From Kwoniella bestiolae CBS 10118 (taxonomy: Eukaryota; Basidiomycota; Tremellomycetes; Tremellales; Cryptococcaceae), in the NCBI RefSeq assembly GCF_000512585.2, contig NC_089242.1:806001-870000 (forward strand): a stretch of DNA of 64,000 nt, given 5' to 3'. Both the position numbers and the translations under genes were made by a program. Below are positions 43,131 to 55,816 of this stretch, piece by piece; the first letter of the stretch is position 1, and each line of letters opens with the position of its first letter. The notes under the pieces were generated by a model. That model was not told the DNA's origin. It made no database searches and worked only from the letters and a program-made list of their open reading frames with translations.

Positions 43131-44181
43131 ATGACTAGGACAGAGGTGAGTCGTTATGTCTCACGTCGTGCTGGCTCTTGAGTGGAACCATGAGCTGACG
43201 AGATGCTGCTCTTCTCTTGTATCTGCTATCGATTCTTTGCTCTTCCACATTCCTCTTTGCTCTTGCTGGTGGTTATCACTCCCTCATTACACAATACTGT
43301 CACTGGGTGCGTGACCATCAACTGCTGTCGTGATGTAACACCCGTCTTTCGTTTCATGTCCTTCGTCACCCCCCATCTTCACCTATCGCCATCCCCTAAC
43401 ACATCTCTTTGACATACCTCCTTCACCCCCCAGAGAGCCCAAAACCCCGCAGCGATCTCCAAAGACCGACACTCCCGTTCCGGCCTAACCAAGACCGAGC
43501 TCTCCCACAAGGGCGGGGACGGAGCGCACAACTGGGGCTCATGGAAGACCAAGGGTCAAGACGAAATCTCAGGTCGGGAAGATGCCAACGGAGAGATCTT
43601 CCAACTGGACGAAGATCAAGCTAAGAACGGAAACCGAAATGGGAACAAGGCCGAAGAGAACGATAATGACGTGATTGGCAATCTCAGAGGTAATGGGAAT
43701 AACGATGTTGAAGGGAATATCGCGAGATCCCCTGCGGAATCTACTGGAAGTCTCGATAGACCCACTCAAGGTAGGAGGATGAGTAGCTATAGTGAGGAGG
43801 AGAAGAAGGAGGCATTGCAATATCGAGGGGGATGGCACAAGGCTGGTAAGTCTACTGTTCACTTGGACTACGTTACTCTGTCTCACTTCATTGGGTCTGC
43901 TGATCCGAACACCACCTCTCCCTCTTCTGTCCGTTATTATACGGCTGTCACATGCTGATGTATCTCCCATCTACTTCAACGCAGGAGTCGACCTCGCCCA
44001 CATCGCAAGAACCTCATACGGGATCGCTCAATCTCCTCCATTGGCTACTAGCCCCTCCAACGTCAAACACGGATTCAACTTTGTAAGTTGTTTCTTCCGT
44101 TGTCTGTTCATCCATTATACATTCAAGGTACCAAGGTAGATAGCTGATTCCATTGCACCCTTTGTCATTTAGAACAAGTGA
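43131..44181 (+). CDS. HABP4/SERBP1-family RNA- or ribosome-binding protein
   Basis: Small basic/acidic protein. Exon 1 is only MTRTE, joined over a ~290-nt intron to RAQNPAAISKDRHSRSGLTK and KGGDGAHNWGSWKTK. The pattern TRTERxxPxAISKxRHxxSGL with GGxGAHNWG is the hallmark of fungal HABP4/PAI-RBP1 proteins (Stm1/Oga1-like), which bind ribosomes and mRNA. The middle is Asn/Glu-rich (EENDNDVIGNLRGNGNNDVE), then YSEEEKKEALQYRGGWHKA. After an intron follows VDLAHIARTSYGIAQSPP. The last exon is just two codons plus stop (NK), giving HGFNFNK. About 200 residues. The very short terminal exons are a risk; the core assignment is good. Confidence 0.82.
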
Positions 44182-44732
44182 ATGAAATCATCTTTCCTTC
44201 AGTATCACACCGTTACATGAGAAGTCAGGTCAATTTATCAGGCAAGTAACATAAGATCAAAAACCAAAAAAACGAAAAAAATGAATTATTGGGTGAATGC
44301 ATTCGTGGAAAGAAAAGGAAAAGCAGTAAGAAGTTAATGAAGTTTGTATTTGTATTCCTGAGGTTATCGAATAAATGAAATAGGTATATGCATCGAATGG
44401 TCTTTCTATAGGCACAACGCGCGAAGCCGGGCGCACTCGTAATGAATGAAGACCGCAAGGCTTAACAGGTGGCGGTATAGCTCATTGATTACATCACGAA
44501 CTCCGAAAGGATGAACGTCTAGGATGAGGCAAATCATACGGTACTATCTATAGGCGTTTGAAAGGAGTGGGCAACGAGAAACCTTTGTTCCGATATACGA
44601 TTCTTCCTTTCATGGTCTGGTTGTCCACTACGCTGTTGCTCGAGATAATGCTACAATTCACTGAGGCATCCTCCTCTAAAGTCAAGCACGTCCAACACAC
44701 AAACAAGCTAACAAAATATAGTGACACTACCA
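44182..44732. other. Intergenic region
   Basis: 551 bp between two genes on the plus strand. A long antisense open frame (44548-45243) overlaps the next gene and looks like a shadow. No other signal is seen. Confidence 0.4.
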
Positions 44733-46458
44733 ATGGCGAGTGATTCCAAGGATAAGAACACAGACCGACATCGTTCGTCCGGCAGTGGAAGTGGGAGTGG
44801 CAGTAGTAAACATAGATCTGATCGTGAGCGATCGTCCCGACATGGATCTGGATCGGGGGGACGAGAGAGGTCAGACCCGCAGAAAAGGGTAAAAGATACG
44901 GCAAAGACTGTTGGAGATGGTGCGGGGAAAGCGTACAGTTCAGTCGCAGACCTATTTGGAGGGGTGAGTGGTAAATAAGATCATCCCATACTCTCAAAGT
45001 ACTGCATTGCTGACCCAGCAGGAATGTACGGGTGCATCGATCTAGGAGAAGGAATTGAATCGCACAATCAGGAGATATAATCCCACATTCTACGAGTTCG
45101 CAGATAAGACTTTCCTGAAGAATTTTGGATTGGCCAATAAACCAAGTAAATTCCTGTTGTTCATCATAGCATTGGGGTTGATCCAGTCGTGAGTAGTTAC
45201 TCCATCGCTCGCAACTCTCCAATCGTGCTGTACCATGATTCATTGTACCCTTTTGATATACTGCTGATGGGAATATTCATCTTTGATCGACTTGATGGCT
45301 CCAGGTTCATCCCCCTCTTCCAATCGCCTCTGGACTTCGCAGCCCGCTGGCTAGGCTTCCTCCTCCTCTTCGGCACCGGTACATCCGAGCTGAAAGAAGG
45401 CTTCGCAAGCAGTCGAAAAGCCAACAAGATCAAATCGCTCCTCACCATCATCGTCCTCCTCTCGGCACTACAACTAATCCCAAACTTCCTCTTCGACACG
45501 TACTACCATTTTGGAGCATTGTGGTCCTTCTTCCTACCCGTCATATTATTTATCACACCATTTAAGGAATCGCCGGATCAGACTCTCGCTAGCATATTGT
45601 GCGATACCTTCTTTGGAGGAGCGGCGATGGTGCTGGGGGGGTTAATACCTGATTCGATGAGTGGTGAGAACGGTCAGAACATGGTGGGTCGTGGTTACCA
45701 TCTCAAAATCCGAGTAAACAATCACATTGGATGTCTGCTAATGTGACAGAATGTTGATAGGCAATATTAGCAGGAGTAATAGTAGCGGGTCTATTGTAAG
45801 CTCCCCTCCTCTTCCCTTACTGTTCAATCTTAGTATTGTACATGGTACTCATGTGTATGGCCACAGCTGGATAGGATACCTAGGCTCCCTAGCATGCTAC
45901 TTGATAGTCTGGGCCTTCCTTTCCCTCTCAACCATCAACACCCTCGGCGCACCCTTCATCTCCAAAGAGGACAGCTCATCAGGCTTCTACCGTCAGATGA
46001 AGATCTGGCACTGCACAATGGCTATATGGTTATGGCGGTACCTGGTCAGCGCCATCGAGGGGATATCCATACCAGGTATAATCTCCATGATAGGGTTGAT
46101 TCAGCATTACTTGCCGAGTTATTTCCTGTGGATGACGGGGTTCTGGTTCGCGATGCTCATGACTAAGAAAGTGGAGAAGAGATATGTGAGTCACCCCCTA
46201 GTTCAGAAATTGGAATAGGACTGGAACCAAGGAGAAGGAGAAGAGCAGCTGACGAGGATTGGTGTTGTGCGTACTCAGAAAGCCGATACGTGGTACGCCA
46301 AGTGGCTTATGGGTGTTAGTGATGCCACTTCGCCAGCGGTCTCTTCTGGATCTGCGTCAGGAAGATCGGAAAGGCAGAGCTCCTCGGCAAGACCTTCGGG
46401 ATCGGGGCAACACCGATCGTCAAGATCTGAAAAAGATAAGCGAAGCAGTAAGAAGTAG
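44733..46458 (+). CDS. Multi-pass membrane protein of unknown function
   Basis: I do not recognise the family. The N-terminus (MASDSKDKNTDRHRSSGSGS and on) is Ser/Arg/Gly-rich and disordered. After the first intron (acceptor just before EKELNRTIRRYNPTFYEFAD) come about eight to nine hydrophobic stretches: PSKFLLFIIALGLIQS, DFAARWLGFLLLFGTG, SLLTIIVLLSALQLIPNFLF, ALWSFFLPVILFITPF, GGAAMVLGGLIPDS, AILAGVIVAGLFWIGYLGSL, ACYLIVWAFLSLSTINTL and YFLWMTGFWFAMLMT. The last exon starts KADTWYAKWLMGVSDATS and ends in a Ser/Lys-rich tail (RSEKDKRSSKK). That ending would fit a cytosolic C-terminus. Exon phases match at each junction checked. The GTG at 44721 opens the frame, but the ATG at 44733 is the likely start. 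About 430-450 residues. Confidence 0.7.
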
Positions 46459-46706
46459 ACCGGAATTCATTAGACGCATGCATGACTAGACATATCCTCC
46501 ATTTTATAGGGCAGACATCTCTACTTAAGATCAGACTATCAGCAGACCATCTCTCACACCGCTTTGGGGCTTGCGGTTAATATAGGGAGTCGTGGCAACT
46601 CACATACAACCGTCATCTGCTCTGAATGAGAGGCGGCCCAGACTTGATATCACACCATAACATCTTCCTTCAATCCTGCCCTAATCTCCACCATACAACA
46701 CTCACA

Positions 46707-49700
46707 TCACCCTCTAACAGATCTACTCCCAATCGTTCCCCTTACACTCCCTCCCTTCGCCCCATCCAAAAACATCTTACTAAGCCTCACTCTATCATCT
46801 GAACCCTGCGACTTCTTTCTCCCCATCGTACCTCCCAGACCAAGGGTATTCCAAGTTGACACATTCCCTTCTCTCCGTTCTCTCTTTAGGGTCTTACCAG
46901 GATGTAAAGTCCGAATAGCCTCGTCCACCTGACCCCTTTTGATCGTACTGCCCAATTTTTCATGGCGTTTCAAGATGGTCTCTATGGAGGGTTGTTTCAT
47001 CCTGTTATTGGTATTGGTAGGAGAAGCTGGTGAGATGTTGATCTGCATCTCCTGAATGGTAGTCGAAGTCGAAGTAGACATATTGGAGATAGTCGTCGAT
47101 ATGCTCGTACCCGTATTCTGCTCTCTCAAGAGCGTTATACTCATTTCGTTAGAAGCGATCTCCAAGCTCCGTGAGAAGCCGGACAGTATTCCAAATAAAG
47201 CTTCCACTTCATTCTCCGTTTCAGCCTTTTGACCGAAATATCGGAGTAGATTCATTAAATCAGATTGGATCTCCTTATAGGTCGATCTGAGCTGAGTGAC
47301 CCTCGGGGTGGACGTTGAGAGGAAGTCATCCAGGATACCGTGCAGGGAATCTTCCGCAGGGATCAGTGGTAAGAATGATTGGGTGAAATCGAGGGAAGTA
47401 GAGATCTTCATGATTGATGAGGTGAGTTCTGATATGATGACTATGCGTTGGTAATCCTTTCAGTATTTTTCCTTGCAGGTCCCTTCCTCAGGCCCCATGC
47501 TGTAGGTTACTATAGGTATGAGCGGACTCACTTCTGGCTGCAGGCTCCAAAGCAGGAACATCTTCGCTCCAAAGAACCAAGCTCGCATCTTTCCTCAATA
47601 ATATTCTAGCCAGGTAGTGTAGCATAGTTGGACAGCCTGATCCCTTGGCGGTTCGAGTCTCCTTCATCTGTAAAACAGGTTAGGTTAGCTGAGCGATTGT
47701 CGACGTTTCGACCGATGATCACAAGCAGCTCAAGATGATGATATTGATCTACTTACCTTTGCCAACGCTTCGAGCTGGAATCCCGATGCATTTCCTCGGA
47801 ATGTACCGCCATTCAGCCGATTTCCCAAAGCTAGAACAACCTAGTGACAGAAAACTTCACGCTCAGCAGTGATCGCACCATAGAGCCTGGCTTACAGGTA
47901 CTCACGTTCAGTACCTCCCTCAGCCTCTTACTGCCCCTCAACTCTTTCACCACAGTGCGAAGAATCGACAGATCCGGCATAATTTCACTTAACATCATCT
48001 CGAACCTCCTTCGGAATACCATAGATTCCAGACGGAGCTTCAAATTGGGGATAGCAGAGATCTAGAGCGTGAACCTGGTCGTCAGATGACATTATCCTAT
48101 GGGGTCTAGGTGAAATTTCCACTTACCTCTTTGAAGTATAAGTCAGGTTTCGACAGTTTCGTGATATCTCCAGAGAACGCGCGAATACGTTCAACCTATA
48201 TCGATCACTGTCAGCTACCTTGGTAAAATACACAGGGGCAACTGGGGGGTCTAGCTGACCTCTTCGGTAGTAGGTAACATCCTACTCAGCGTCGCCAAAT
48301 CGTCAATGTCCAGCAAGTCGTCATCTACTTCTACGATCGCTCGACGTATCTTGGAAGGAGACAATCGAAGTCGAGTTAACATAATGCCTGTGAATAAGCG
48401 TTAGTTGATCGTATCAATGGCACAATTGTAACTGAACTAACCGATATTGTTAGACCGAGCTAGAAAATCATAGTTCAGCATCAGCATTTACATTTACTGG
48501 CTATACCCGCGCGGAAGCCACCTACTGATGTCCAAAACAGTCACCGCCTCTTTAGCCTTTCCTTTCCCTTTATCCAGATTCTTCACACCGTTATCAATCG
48601 AGAAGACCTCAGCGAGATCTTCGAAATCTAGATCCAATCCGTTTGTTTCAGGAAGAGACGTCCAAATCGTGCCTTTGACTGCGTAAGCAGGCATCTTTGA
48701 CCAGAAGAAGGGCTAGCAGGTCAACAAGATCAGCTTGATCGTTATCCGTTCACGGATCTTAGGTTCAGCAAATCTTACCTTCAATTTCGGTTGAAAAGTA
48801 ATAGCATTGGAGGGTAATTTAAACCCTCTCGAAGGGCCTGCCACAGGAGGCGGCGGGGGCGGCATAGGGCCATTTGAACAGGGTGGAGGCGGTGGTGGTG
48901 GTGGCATACCGTCAGGTAGCTTGGGGAGACCTGGCGGTGGTGGAGGTGGGGGAGGTGGTGGTGCGGGAAAGCCAGACGCAGAATACTGCTTGGCGGGCTG
49001 TATAGGGGGAAGCGGAGGTGGCGGCGGTGGAGGTGGTGGTTCGTTAGGAGTTTTGGACATCTGAGGGATGACCGGAGCTGGTGGAGGCGGAGGAGGCGGC
49101 GGACCGGTTGGTGCAGCTGGTTTTGATCTTAGCAGGTTGAGAAGAGGTATTGACGCTGATATTGGTAAAAGTGGTGCAGGTGGTGCAGGAGGAGGAGGCG
49201 GAGGTGGTGGTGGTGGTGGAGCAGGAGCTGAAGTAGCAATTGAGGTGCTGGTCTTGCCTTCTAGAATGGTGGTCTCCAGCTCCTTCAACTTCTGTTTTGA
49301 CTTATAGAGCAAGTCCACCTCTTTCCTCAAACCGCTGATGGTCTCTTCCTGTCGTGTCCAGTTCTTGACGGCTTCGCTCACAATGAAGTCAGCATCGAAT
49401 TTGACCTTGTCTTTCGCTTCGTCTTCTCGGTGTTGAGTCCGGATATTGAACCGGGATTGGATGGTTTCGATCGCTCGTTCGAGGTAATCTACTTCTTTTT
49501 GCTTTTCAAGCACACTCTGGTCTCCCGCTTGTACCTATATCGATCCGGTCAACTGTCAGCTACATCGTACGTGAGAATCTGATGCAGAAAGCTGAACAAC
49601 CTACCTTTGCTCTGAGATCGCTGACCTCCTCCATCAAAGCATCAAATCTCAATCTCTCCCGATCCCTCATTTCGTTATTCACCCCGACCTGTGAAGGAGC

Positions 49701-52700
49701 ATCAGTACAATGATCCTCAGCGTTCTATGAGCCAGCTTACCTCTTTCTGAGGTCCAATTTGTTCTTTCAAAGCTTGCAACTTCACTTGCAACTTCTGTAT
49801 CTCTTTTTCCTTCACAACCAAATGATGTACCACTCCCTATGATGATCATCAGCTTGCCTTTCCAGAATGATCGGAAGAACAGCTCACTTCTCCATCGTAC
49901 TTGTCCCCATTAAGCTCTTTGAGCACTATCAACTCCGAAGTCTGATTTCTTATCTGCTTCTGCAAGTCTTCATTGGTATCCTCCAAGCCTTTCGTTCTTT
50001 CTTGCAAGGCATGCACCTCCCGCACGAAGGACTCTATAAGAGCTCCCTCGGTGATTCCTTTTTGACCTTCCTGAGGAGGTGGTAGTATATCATTTAGGTC
50101 GATAAGGAATGGTCGAAGTAGAGTTGACCAATCTACCGATCTATGATTGTGTCAGTCAAATCTGAAGGGCATTTGTACTCTTTACAGCTGACTTACAAAT
50201 CTTCGAGCTCGGATAGGTGAGCAGCGAAACATGCTAGGATTTCTCCGATGGTGTCTCTGAATTTACCACTGGATGTCAGCCCCTTCCTGCGTATCTTCCT
50301 GGAGCGACTGACCTGATGGACGAAGTGGAGGCTATCTCCGCCAATGCCTCAATGACATCCACTGGACCCTTTACTTCATCCCCTCCAACGATACTCAACA
50401 ACCTTCCGACGGCAACTGCCAGATCCGCATTCTGCACCTCGCCAAGGAACAGCTCCCTGAACTCCATTAGGTCGTCTTCTTGATCATCCAGATAATGGAT
50501 ACACTGATTCAGGAAGCTGGATGGTGGTTCGAGAGATTCAAGGTGCTATCATCCCATAAACCGAAAATCAGCCCCATCAGGTACCGACAGAGCGAAGGGC
50601 ATAGCAGGCTTACTTGTAGTATCTCGATAAATCCCCGTCTTTTCAGCTCTCCCCTCAGCTCAAGTCTCTCTTCAACCTCTTCACTCGCGTTGCACAGTGC
50701 ACTGCACAGCGCAACCACACCGGTGCGCCAATCCCATATACCCTGTTCTCCGTCTTCATCCTGGACTGGCTTAATACTCTCGATGAGCCATGAAAAACGG
50801 TATTTATCTTGATTGGTAGATTTAAGTTCTGACAAGGCGTCCAGGATGAGCCTCGAGCCATTTCCGGGAGACAGCGTGACCAGAGCTGTGAGGAGATCAA
50901 GGATCTGGTTTCTAATCCTAAAGGAGGGTGTTCTGAGTGAGAGAGTGGTATTGTTTAGTAAATCATGGTGGGCTAAAGTCGCATTGAACCCGATCTATAC
51001 ATGAGGTATCAATCATCTCTACCTTTCCGCTGTCAAGTAGCCAAATGGCAAATGCACTTACATCGGTGTTCATGAGTACTCTTAGCGATTTAGCGATCTC
51101 CACTATGATCTGTTCACCTGTATCACCTTTCTGTCTGGGTTGCTTTGCGACTTTCTCGAGGATGTTGGACATGATTGTCAATCCATCAAGCATGATAAAT
51201 TCGTTGATCCAGGATAGCTTGACAGTCGATAGCGTAACTCGGAGAGATAAGAGGTGTTTCAACAAAGACTGAGGAGTTTTCCTCCTACTTGTACGATCAG
51301 CTGTTGCGCACTCTCGAGGCTTCGGTAACGGACTCACGAATACCTCAAAGATTCGATGTATCCTGCCGGACTTCCATTCTCAGCTCTGCTGGATCCAGTC
51401 CACCATGCCCATAAACCACCGGTCGTCTGCTTTTCGAGAGGTCTCAAGTCACCTACTTCCCCTAAGGCTTTCTCCGCAGCACTGGGCTCAGCTCTGGGCG
51501 TCGTGACCTCCTCTTCACCGCCTGGAGTGAGTAGGTCCAGATGCGCGTCGATCTGAGGAGCAGCTTCGCTGTTCCATACCCCTAGTCCCGCAAGTGCAAA
51601 CCTCTTCCATCCACCCTCTTTACCCCTGTTTGGCGTAGTAGGCGTCGAACCTGTTCCGCTGGCTGGGGGACCTGTAAGCTGGGGTAAGAGACGGGATATA
51701 CCGGCACTTGTACCTGTTGAGAGTGATATGAAGGTGGTAAGACGAGGTGGAGAGATAGCTTGGATTGGTGGAGGAGAGGAAGGAGTGGCTGGGGTGGACT
51801 GCCGATGCTGAGCGAGCAGGTAAGTCTTACGAGAGGGTGACAGGCTCGTCATGGCCTCTCGTTTATCTCCGTGAAGATTGAGGTCATCCTACGATCAAGG
51901 CGAGCTTTAATTTTTTGATAGCGGTTAGGAAAATGCTTGTGGCTTACCAGTAATTGCTCCCATATGTCCTGGTCAAACCCCTCCTCTGCCATTTCCTCTG
52001 TATCTCCATTCAATGGTAGATCAAGGCTTCTCCTTCTTTCCTCATCTAATGCTTGGTCACTTTCGATCATAGCTAGGGGTCTAGGTATATTGACTGGTTT
52101 TCCATCCCTGCTCGTCACTCGAGACAGACCAGTGTCATGATGACGGATATCATCTGAGATACTTCCATTCGGTAGACCGTCTATGGTCGTCGGAGGAGAC
52201 AGAGGTAGTTGAGATGTGGATTGCCCGGAGGTGAACAGCTCGGATAGACTGTGACTTGGTGTATGCCTTGGTCTGTCAGGTGCGATCGAGTCAGCGACAA
52301 ACCCAAAGATCCCTTGAGGTTGGGATGTCGAAGCTTTCAATGTGGACTTGGGTGATTCGTCTTCATTCGTAGTAGCTTCCTCCCCTACTTCATCTCGCTT
52401 TTCGAACAGCCATTCCTCATCCAAGCTCATTTCGATTATAGCCGTTTCTTGACCTGTCAACGATTCTACTACTCTCTCTTCAAGCATGACTTCCTTCGGC
52501 CCAACTCTGAATCTCCATTTGACACTATCTTCTGCTCTCATCTTTGCATCTGACGGGTTGACCAATGAGCTTGACCTGGACCGACTTGTCAGCTTCCTGA
52601 TGGACGATGGACCAAGTAAATCATCGCTAACTTTGGGTAAGCCCAATTCGCGCTGGAAGGTAGATATGACATCGATGAAGGAGGTGTGCTGATCAAGAAG

Positions 52701-53165
52701 TACAGTGGTCTGTAGAGGTCTTGTCGAGGTGGTTGTGGGTAAGGTGATGGAGATGGCGACCACTGGAGTGTGAGGCTTGATCAGGGTGTATGATGTAGCG
52801 GAAGGTGTGAGCTCATCTTCTGGTGTGAGTATAGCTGGCCACTGTATCAGCACAAGTCTAACATGATTTCCTCGAACCCACTCACCGTCTCGAAAGTTCA
52901 CTATCTCATCTTCGTCCCACCACTTGCCAGTTTCTCTTTGCCTGTTCTCCTGCAGAGTCCATTGATCACCTGTATCCTCTCCTTCCCAAGATGATATCTC
53001 TTCGTCTTCTTGTAATGCCCTGACAAGAGCCTCTTCCCCATATCGCTCCTCTGCTTCTAAAAATGCTAGATCGATGGCATCTTGTGATGTGCTTCCTATT
53101 GGTAATTCCACTTCGATAGGTCCGAGTTGAGGAATATCTACTGTGATGATGAAACTGTCCGACAT
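46707..53165 (-). CDS. BNI1: Formin (GBD/FH3-FH1-FH2), actin nucleator
   Basis: Largest gene here, ~1700 residues in about 20 exons. The N-terminal ~400 residues (MSDSFIITVDIPQLGPIEVE...) precede the GTPase-binding region. That region starts at the splice restoring QDIWEQLLDDLNLHGDKREA and goes on MTSLSPSRKTYLLAQHRQST. FH3 blocks: LLKHLLSLRVTLSTVKLSWI, NEFIMLDGLTIMSNILEK and WDWRTGVVALCSALCNASEE. Coiled coil: VHHLVVKEKEIQKLQVKLQ, then SVLEKQKEVDYLERAIETIQ. FH1 is a set of polyproline runs (about 48835-49240). FH2 begins PFFWSKMPAYAVKGTIW, with VLALGNRLNGGTFRGNASGF and LKLRLESMVFRRRFEMMLSE. The tail has a DAD-like VDEAIRTLHPGKTLKRERR. The domain order is that of Rho-regulated formins driving polarised growth and cytokinesis. 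The symbol is the yeast analogue, not a proven ortholog. Confidence 0.92.
48835..49240 (-). repeat. FH1 polyproline-coding low-complexity tract of the formin
   Basis: Codon-level repeat rich in GGT/GGA/GGC on the plus strand, encoding five to six runs of 6-13 prolines separated by short spacers (for example GLPKLPDGM). It is the profilin-actin binding region. Such tracts are prone to length change. Confidence 0.85.
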
Positions 53166-53980
53166 GATATCTTACAAATACATTTCGTTGACCCTCGTTG
53201 TTCGGTCACTGTATGGTGCTACTGTGATTGTTCGTGATCGATCAAGCTGAATGTGAGATGAGAATGAGAATGATCATGTTAGTCGTATAAACAATCAAGA
53301 GTGGCAAATCAAACTCTGGATGGATATCCCATTCAGACAGTGATCATGCTGTTGAGCCTATCTTCACACACGACGAACCGTGCGTTCAGGTCGCAGCGCT
53401 AGTCCATATGGCTCACTGGACTGTCCATAAATACCCCGTCCTATCCAGACATGCCATGCCGCAACTCAGTCTTCCTTCTTCCTTCATCTTTCTCTCATAA
53501 ATCTAGCATTGTGATAGTTCCTACTCGTTACTTGTAGCAACAACTTGGCCTTGATGTTCACAGTGTATCGCATATATATGGAACTGAAATAACTGAATCA
53601 AAATCACACCCAGGATGTGTTGTGCTCCGTATCTTGCTCGTGCCTGAGTTATCGGCACTCTAATCTGAAACGTGGGCCCGGGGTGTGACGTGGAATCTAC
53701 GAGCACAGCCAGTAATCTTAGCGAAGAAAAGTTGGACGCGTTTCAAAGTTACACGAATGAATGAATGAATGAATTCAAAAATACATCTATAGGATATCCC
53801 TCATGCTGCTGTAGAGAGATACGGTCAACACTGCGTCATATATACATACACAAGCATACGAACAAGAGCATCATATCCACTCTCGCTTTGGAAAGACAAT
53901 ACAAACAGGCTCGCAGGCTATTAACGAGGACAACCCGATTCTCTTCTTGACGGTGTAAGGTGTAAACGGTGTGACAGACA
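53166..53980. promoter_or_regulatory. Divergent promoter between the formin gene and HUT1
   Basis: 815 bp with no supported gene. It includes ACGCGT at 53736-53741 and a GAAT tetranucleotide run (four to five copies) at about 53755-53772. Confidence 0.4.
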
Positions 53981-55702
53981 ATGGGTGTACTGAGGTAAGC
54001 GGCTCCCTATACATGCCTGTTCCCAAGCTGACTTGTTCTACCACCGCTTTGACTAGACTCGCAGTCTGCGTATCAGGTGTATATGCTGCTTTCCTTCTCT
54101 GGGCTATAGCTCAAGAACGATGTGAGTGGGAGGTCATTTCGCATCTCGATCCATCCACATTATCCCTTTGTCCTGCGTTAGTCTAAGCGCATATGGCCTG
54201 TAGCAGTTACGCCCTTGCTAGCGATCCTGCTGACAACCTATATATCATGCAGTATCGGCACCATTCCCCTCTACATCCCCACATCCCCATACTTCGCCCG
54301 TCGATCACTCGTCAAAAGGCGATAAATTCCCTTCATCGCTCTTCCTAAACTATGCGCAGGCAGTCGCATCCTCCTCATCTGCGTTATGCTATCTGCTGTT
54401 CAACGCGTGGAGGGAAGGTAGATTGGGCGAGGGACTATGGAAGATAGTGGGGCTCGATCAGCTCTTTTCGCTCGGTACACCTAAATCCCAGGTGAAGCAG
54501 AATGGAACTGCCATCAACAGTAATGGAAAGCAAATTTCAACAGTCGCTCAGAATGGTCACACGTCATTAGAGAAGAAGCAAAAGGCTCAGACATCGTGGA
54601 GGAAGACGCTGCCTGCGTTACTTTTGCAAGTCTCGCTGTTCCAGACGTTAGCTGGACCAATTGGGTTTTTGGCTTTGAGACATATCTCGTATCCCACAAT
54701 GGTATTAGGCAAGGTGAGTTCACCCACTCTTGCTTCTCAACATATCCTGATCTGCTCTGCACGTTGAAATCACGCAATGGGCTGAACATTTTGATCATCT
54801 CTTAGTCTTGCAAACTCATCCCAGTGTTACTCCTCAACGTACTACTTTATCGTCGTCGATTCTCACCGCACAAATACGTCGTAGTTGCACTGGTGACAGT
54901 CGGGATCAGCCTGTTCATGCTTCTTGCTGAGGGCGGAAAGAAGAAGAAAGGCGGGAATGATAGTGCTTGGGGATTATGGTTGTTAGGTGTCAAGTGAGTA
55001 CTGGCTTGGAGTATCATTTCATGTCTCGTTGTATGACGTATGTCAACAGAATCAGACCCATCACTTGATTCATACTTCCGACGATCATTTTTTCCTTTTA
55101 CGTCTCGGTTGGAAACACTTCCATCCTCGCCTGAACCTCGCCGCTGATCTCCTCTGTTTCTTTATAGCCTCTTCATAGACGGTCTGACGAATTCCACCCA
55201 AGACCAGCTCTTCTCGACCTACCCCCAATTCTCAGGCCAACAAATGATGTTCTTCATGTCCTTCTTCACTCAGCTCCTTCTCCTTCCAGCTTTGGTCCTA
55301 CCCCTACCTACCCATCCCCTCTCGCTATTGTCACACTTACCATTCCCCCTCTCCCCAGCGCAGACGACAATACCTATATCATTCGCCAAACCGGAGCTCA
55401 TAAATTGCATATCGTTCATCATCACCCATCCGTCGAGCTTATCACCACTCCTGGCGTACGCGTTACTGGGGGGATTAGGACAACTATTCATATTCGAGAC
55501 GATCCAGCATTTCGGTAGTCTCACGCTGGTCATGGTCACAGTGACTAGGAAGCTGTTCACCATGCTCTTGAGTGTGGTGGTGTTTGAACATCAACTGACG
55601 AAGGGGCAGTGGATCGGTGTGGGGGTTGTATTTGGTGGGATTGGGGTGGAGGCAGGTATGAAACGGCGCGAAATGCTTAGAAGAGCTAAGAAGGATAAAT
55701 AG
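53981..55702 (+). CDS. HUT1: UDP-galactose transporter homolog, SLC35B1/Hut1 type
   Basis: Multi-pass nucleotide-sugar/ATP-ADP type transporter of the ER. Exon 1 is MGVLR, spliced in phase to LAVCVSGVYAAFLLWAIAQE. Next come LFLNYAQAVASSSSALCYLL, a polar Lys/Asn-rich loop, and LLLQVSLFQTLAGPIGFLAL with RHISYPTMVLGK. SCKLIPVLLLNVLLYRRRFS, YVVVALVTVGISLFMLLAEG, FFTQLLLLPALVLPLP, YALLGGLGQLFIFETIQHFG and SLTLVMVTVTRKLFTMLLSV follow. The SYPTxxLGKSCKLIPV and TVTRKxFTxLLS blocks are characteristic of Hut1/SLC35B1. The C-terminus RRAKKDK ends with KKDK, a dilysine (KKxx) ER-retrieval signal. Five or so introns. About 400 residues. Confidence 0.9.
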
Positions 55703-55816
55703 ATGGGGTGTATGGCATGGATCATGATTCTAGATCAATGAGGGATAAAGGACAATGCATGGTAACTTCTCATGTCTTCTAACAAATGTCTCAGTCCACC
55801 GACTCATATACTCATG

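Noticed and set aside
44548..45243. 231-codon minus-strand frame
   Set aside because: Antisense to the start of the multi-pass membrane protein, whose plus-strand exons splice in phase and show coherent helices.
47600..47680. tRNA-like stretch (TAGCATAGTTGGACAGCC...GGCGGTTCGAGTCTCC)
   Set aside because: The A- and B-box-like words are imperfect, no cloverleaf stem pairs up, and the region codes FH2 residues (CPTMLHYLARILL) in frame.
48807..49307. Glycine-rich plus-strand frames
   Set aside because: Mirror image of the polyproline FH1 tract of the formin.
51849..53165. 438-codon minus-strand frame as a separate gene from the formin
   Set aside because: The intron just before its stop (GTAAGC...CGTAG) joins it in phase to MTSLSPSRK and restores the formin GBD motif QLLDDLNLHGDKREA.
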